Positions 29,934-30,685 of a stretch of DNA of 30,685 nucleotides are shown here, in pieces. Under the pieces are notes generated by a model. The model made no database searches. It saw only the letters and a program-made list of their open reading frames with translations, and was not told the DNA's origin. Each line of letters opens with the position of its first letter. Positions within the stretch are counted from its first letter, which is position 1. The position numbers and the translations under genes are program-made. Origin of the DNA: Candidatus Neoanaerotignum tabaqchaliae (GTDB lineage Bacteria > Bacillota > Clostridia > Lachnospirales > Anaerotignaceae); the NCBI GenBank assembly GCA_904420235.1, contig CAJFUS010000073.1, forward strand, positions 1 through 30,685, read 5' to 3'.

Positions 29934-30685
29934 ATGATTTCTAATCAGATTTTGCAGGGCACTATTGACGGACTTAAAAATATCACAAGAAAAGACTTAA
30001 GTGTGATAGAAAAGGAAGGCAAAGTTATAGCCACCACAGAGGAAGAAATGTCTGGCAATCAAATCGACGGCATAAGCGATTTTATAGGTTCGGCCGCCGA
30101 AAGTCAAATGGTTCTTGGCTATCAATATTTTAAGGTTTATGACAACGGGGTTCCGGAATATGTTGTTCAAATTAAAGGCGACGACGAGGAAAGCTACCGA
30201 ATAGGCAAAATAGCTACTTTTCAAATACAGAGCCTTCTTGTTGCTTATAAAGAAAGATATGACAAGGACAATTTTATAAAAAACCTTCTTCTTGACAACT
30301 TGCTTCTTGTTGATATTTACAGCAGAGCCAAGAAACTTCATATTGAGAACAATGTTAAAAGAATAGTTTTTCTTATAGAAACAAACATAGACAAAGAAAT
30401 GAACATTGTTGAGATGGTAAGGAATATTTTCCCTGCCAAAACAAAAGACTTTGTGACAGCTGTTGACGAGCATTGTATAATACTTGTTAAAGAAATAAGA
30501 GACAAAGAAACAACCGACGAAATAACAAGAACAGCCAAAACAATATCTGACGCCATAAGTGCCGAAACAGGAAGCAAAGTATTTATATCAATAGGCACTG
30601 CCGTAAGCGACCTTAAAGATGTTTCAAGGTCATATAAAGAAGCTAAAATGGCCCTTGAGGTTGGAAGGATATTTGACCCGGAGAA
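29934..30685 (+). CDS. CdaR/PucR-type transcriptional regulator, 5' part
   Basis: An open frame from ATG 29934 (ribosome-binding site GAGGTGG) to the window end, 250 complete codons; the stop and C-terminus are outside. The N-terminal region (about 1-125) resembles a sugar-diacid recognition domain: a helix LQGTIDGLKNIT, a short PAS-like strand set DLSVIEKEGKVIATT, a beta sheet with YQYFKVYDNGVPEYVVQI, then a long linker helix. Residues about 140-250 match the degenerate GGDEF-like domain of CdaR regulators, including ISIGTAVSDLKDVSRSYKEAKMALEVG. A C-terminal helix-turn-helix (PucR type) would be expected next. Ligand unknown; sugar diacids are typical for named members. Isolated from the upstream genes by a long A/T-rich gap. 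Confidence 0.8.
   Translation, partial: MISNQILQGTIDGLKNITRKDLSVIEKEGKVIATTEEEMSGNQIDGISDFIGSAAESQMVLGYQYFKVYDNGVPEYVVQIKGDDEESYRIGKIATFQIQSLLVAYKERYDKDNFIKNLLLDNLLLVDIYSRAKKLHIENNVKRIVFLIETNIDKEMNIVEMVRNIFPAKTKDFVTAVDEHCIILVKEIRDKETTDEITRTAKTISDAISAETGSKVFISIGTAVSDLKDVSRSYKEAKMALEVGRIFDPE

Noticed and set aside
29997..30473. A minus-strand frame of 158 codons opposite the CdaR-like gene
   Set aside because: The plus-strand frame is open to the window end with clear family motifs and a good ribosome-binding site; the antisense frame shows neither.
1..30685. Mobile element, prophage, CRISPR or defence system
   Set aside because: No transposase, integrase, repeat-spacer array, phage or nuclease genes are present; all genes are core or envelope functions on one strand.

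Overview
The window reads as a low-GC, Gram-positive chromosome segment, most likely from the class Clostridia. This rests on A/T-rich coding DNA full of ATA, CTT and AGA codons, strong purine-rich Shine-Dalgarno sites, the sepF-yggT-ylmH and ylxM-ffh gene pairs, DivIB/FtsQ plus SepF instead of a visible FtsA, and two DUF4330 proteins. A genus cannot be fixed from sequence alone. All 29 genes lie on the + strand. I see no tRNA, rRNA, CRISPR array, prophage or transposase: this is a core cell-division, protein-targeting and envelope locus rather than a mobile island.

Region 1 (1-748) holds the 3' end of coaD and a coiled-coil protein resembling the mycobacterial division factor SepIVA, closed by an intrinsic terminator. 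Region 2 (about 780-12244) is one tight run: an HlyD-like membrane protein, yggS, sepF, yggT, ylmH, aroB, lspA, an rluD-type pseudouridine synthase, smc and ftsY. aroB sits where divIVA is commonly found after ylmH. Region 3 (12245-14872) starts with a 341-bp gap containing a long A/T hairpin and a near-consensus sigma-A promoter. A leader with two mutually exclusive hairpins follows, then ylxM-ffh-rpsP-khpA and a terminator. Region 4 (14939-19003) is rimM-trmD-murA-divIB/ftsQ-DUF881, followed by ftsZ with its own 258-bp upstream region and a GC-rich hairpin behind it (to 20516).

Region 5 (20644-28736) is an envelope-polysaccharide operon: a MurJ-family flippase, an O-antigen ligase/polymerase-family protein, a GT4 glycosyltransferase, two tandem DUF4330 membrane proteins, a GT4-CsaB pyruvyltransferase fusion and a TagA-type ManNAc transferase, closed by a terminator. 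TagA plus CsaB points to a pyruvylated, ManNAc-containing secondary cell-wall polymer, the kind that anchors SLH-domain surface proteins. This is the best candidate for under-described biology here. Region 6 holds a YitT-family membrane protein whose ribosome-binding site abuts the preceding terminator. A 320-bp A/T-rich gap with a near-palindrome follows, and then the 5' part of a CdaR/PucR-type regulator that runs off the window.

Together the genes cover septum placement and assembly (SepF, FtsZ, DivIB, a SepIVA-like protein), chromosome organisation (SMC), co-translational membrane targeting (FtsY, Ffh, YlxM), ribosome and tRNA maturation (RimM, TrmD, S16, KhpA, RluD-like, YlmH), lipoprotein processing (LspA), peptidoglycan precursor synthesis (MurA, MurJ) and wall-polymer decoration. 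Ten of the 28 visible start sites are TTG or GTG. Several starts were moved downstream to the codon that fits the ribosome-binding site.
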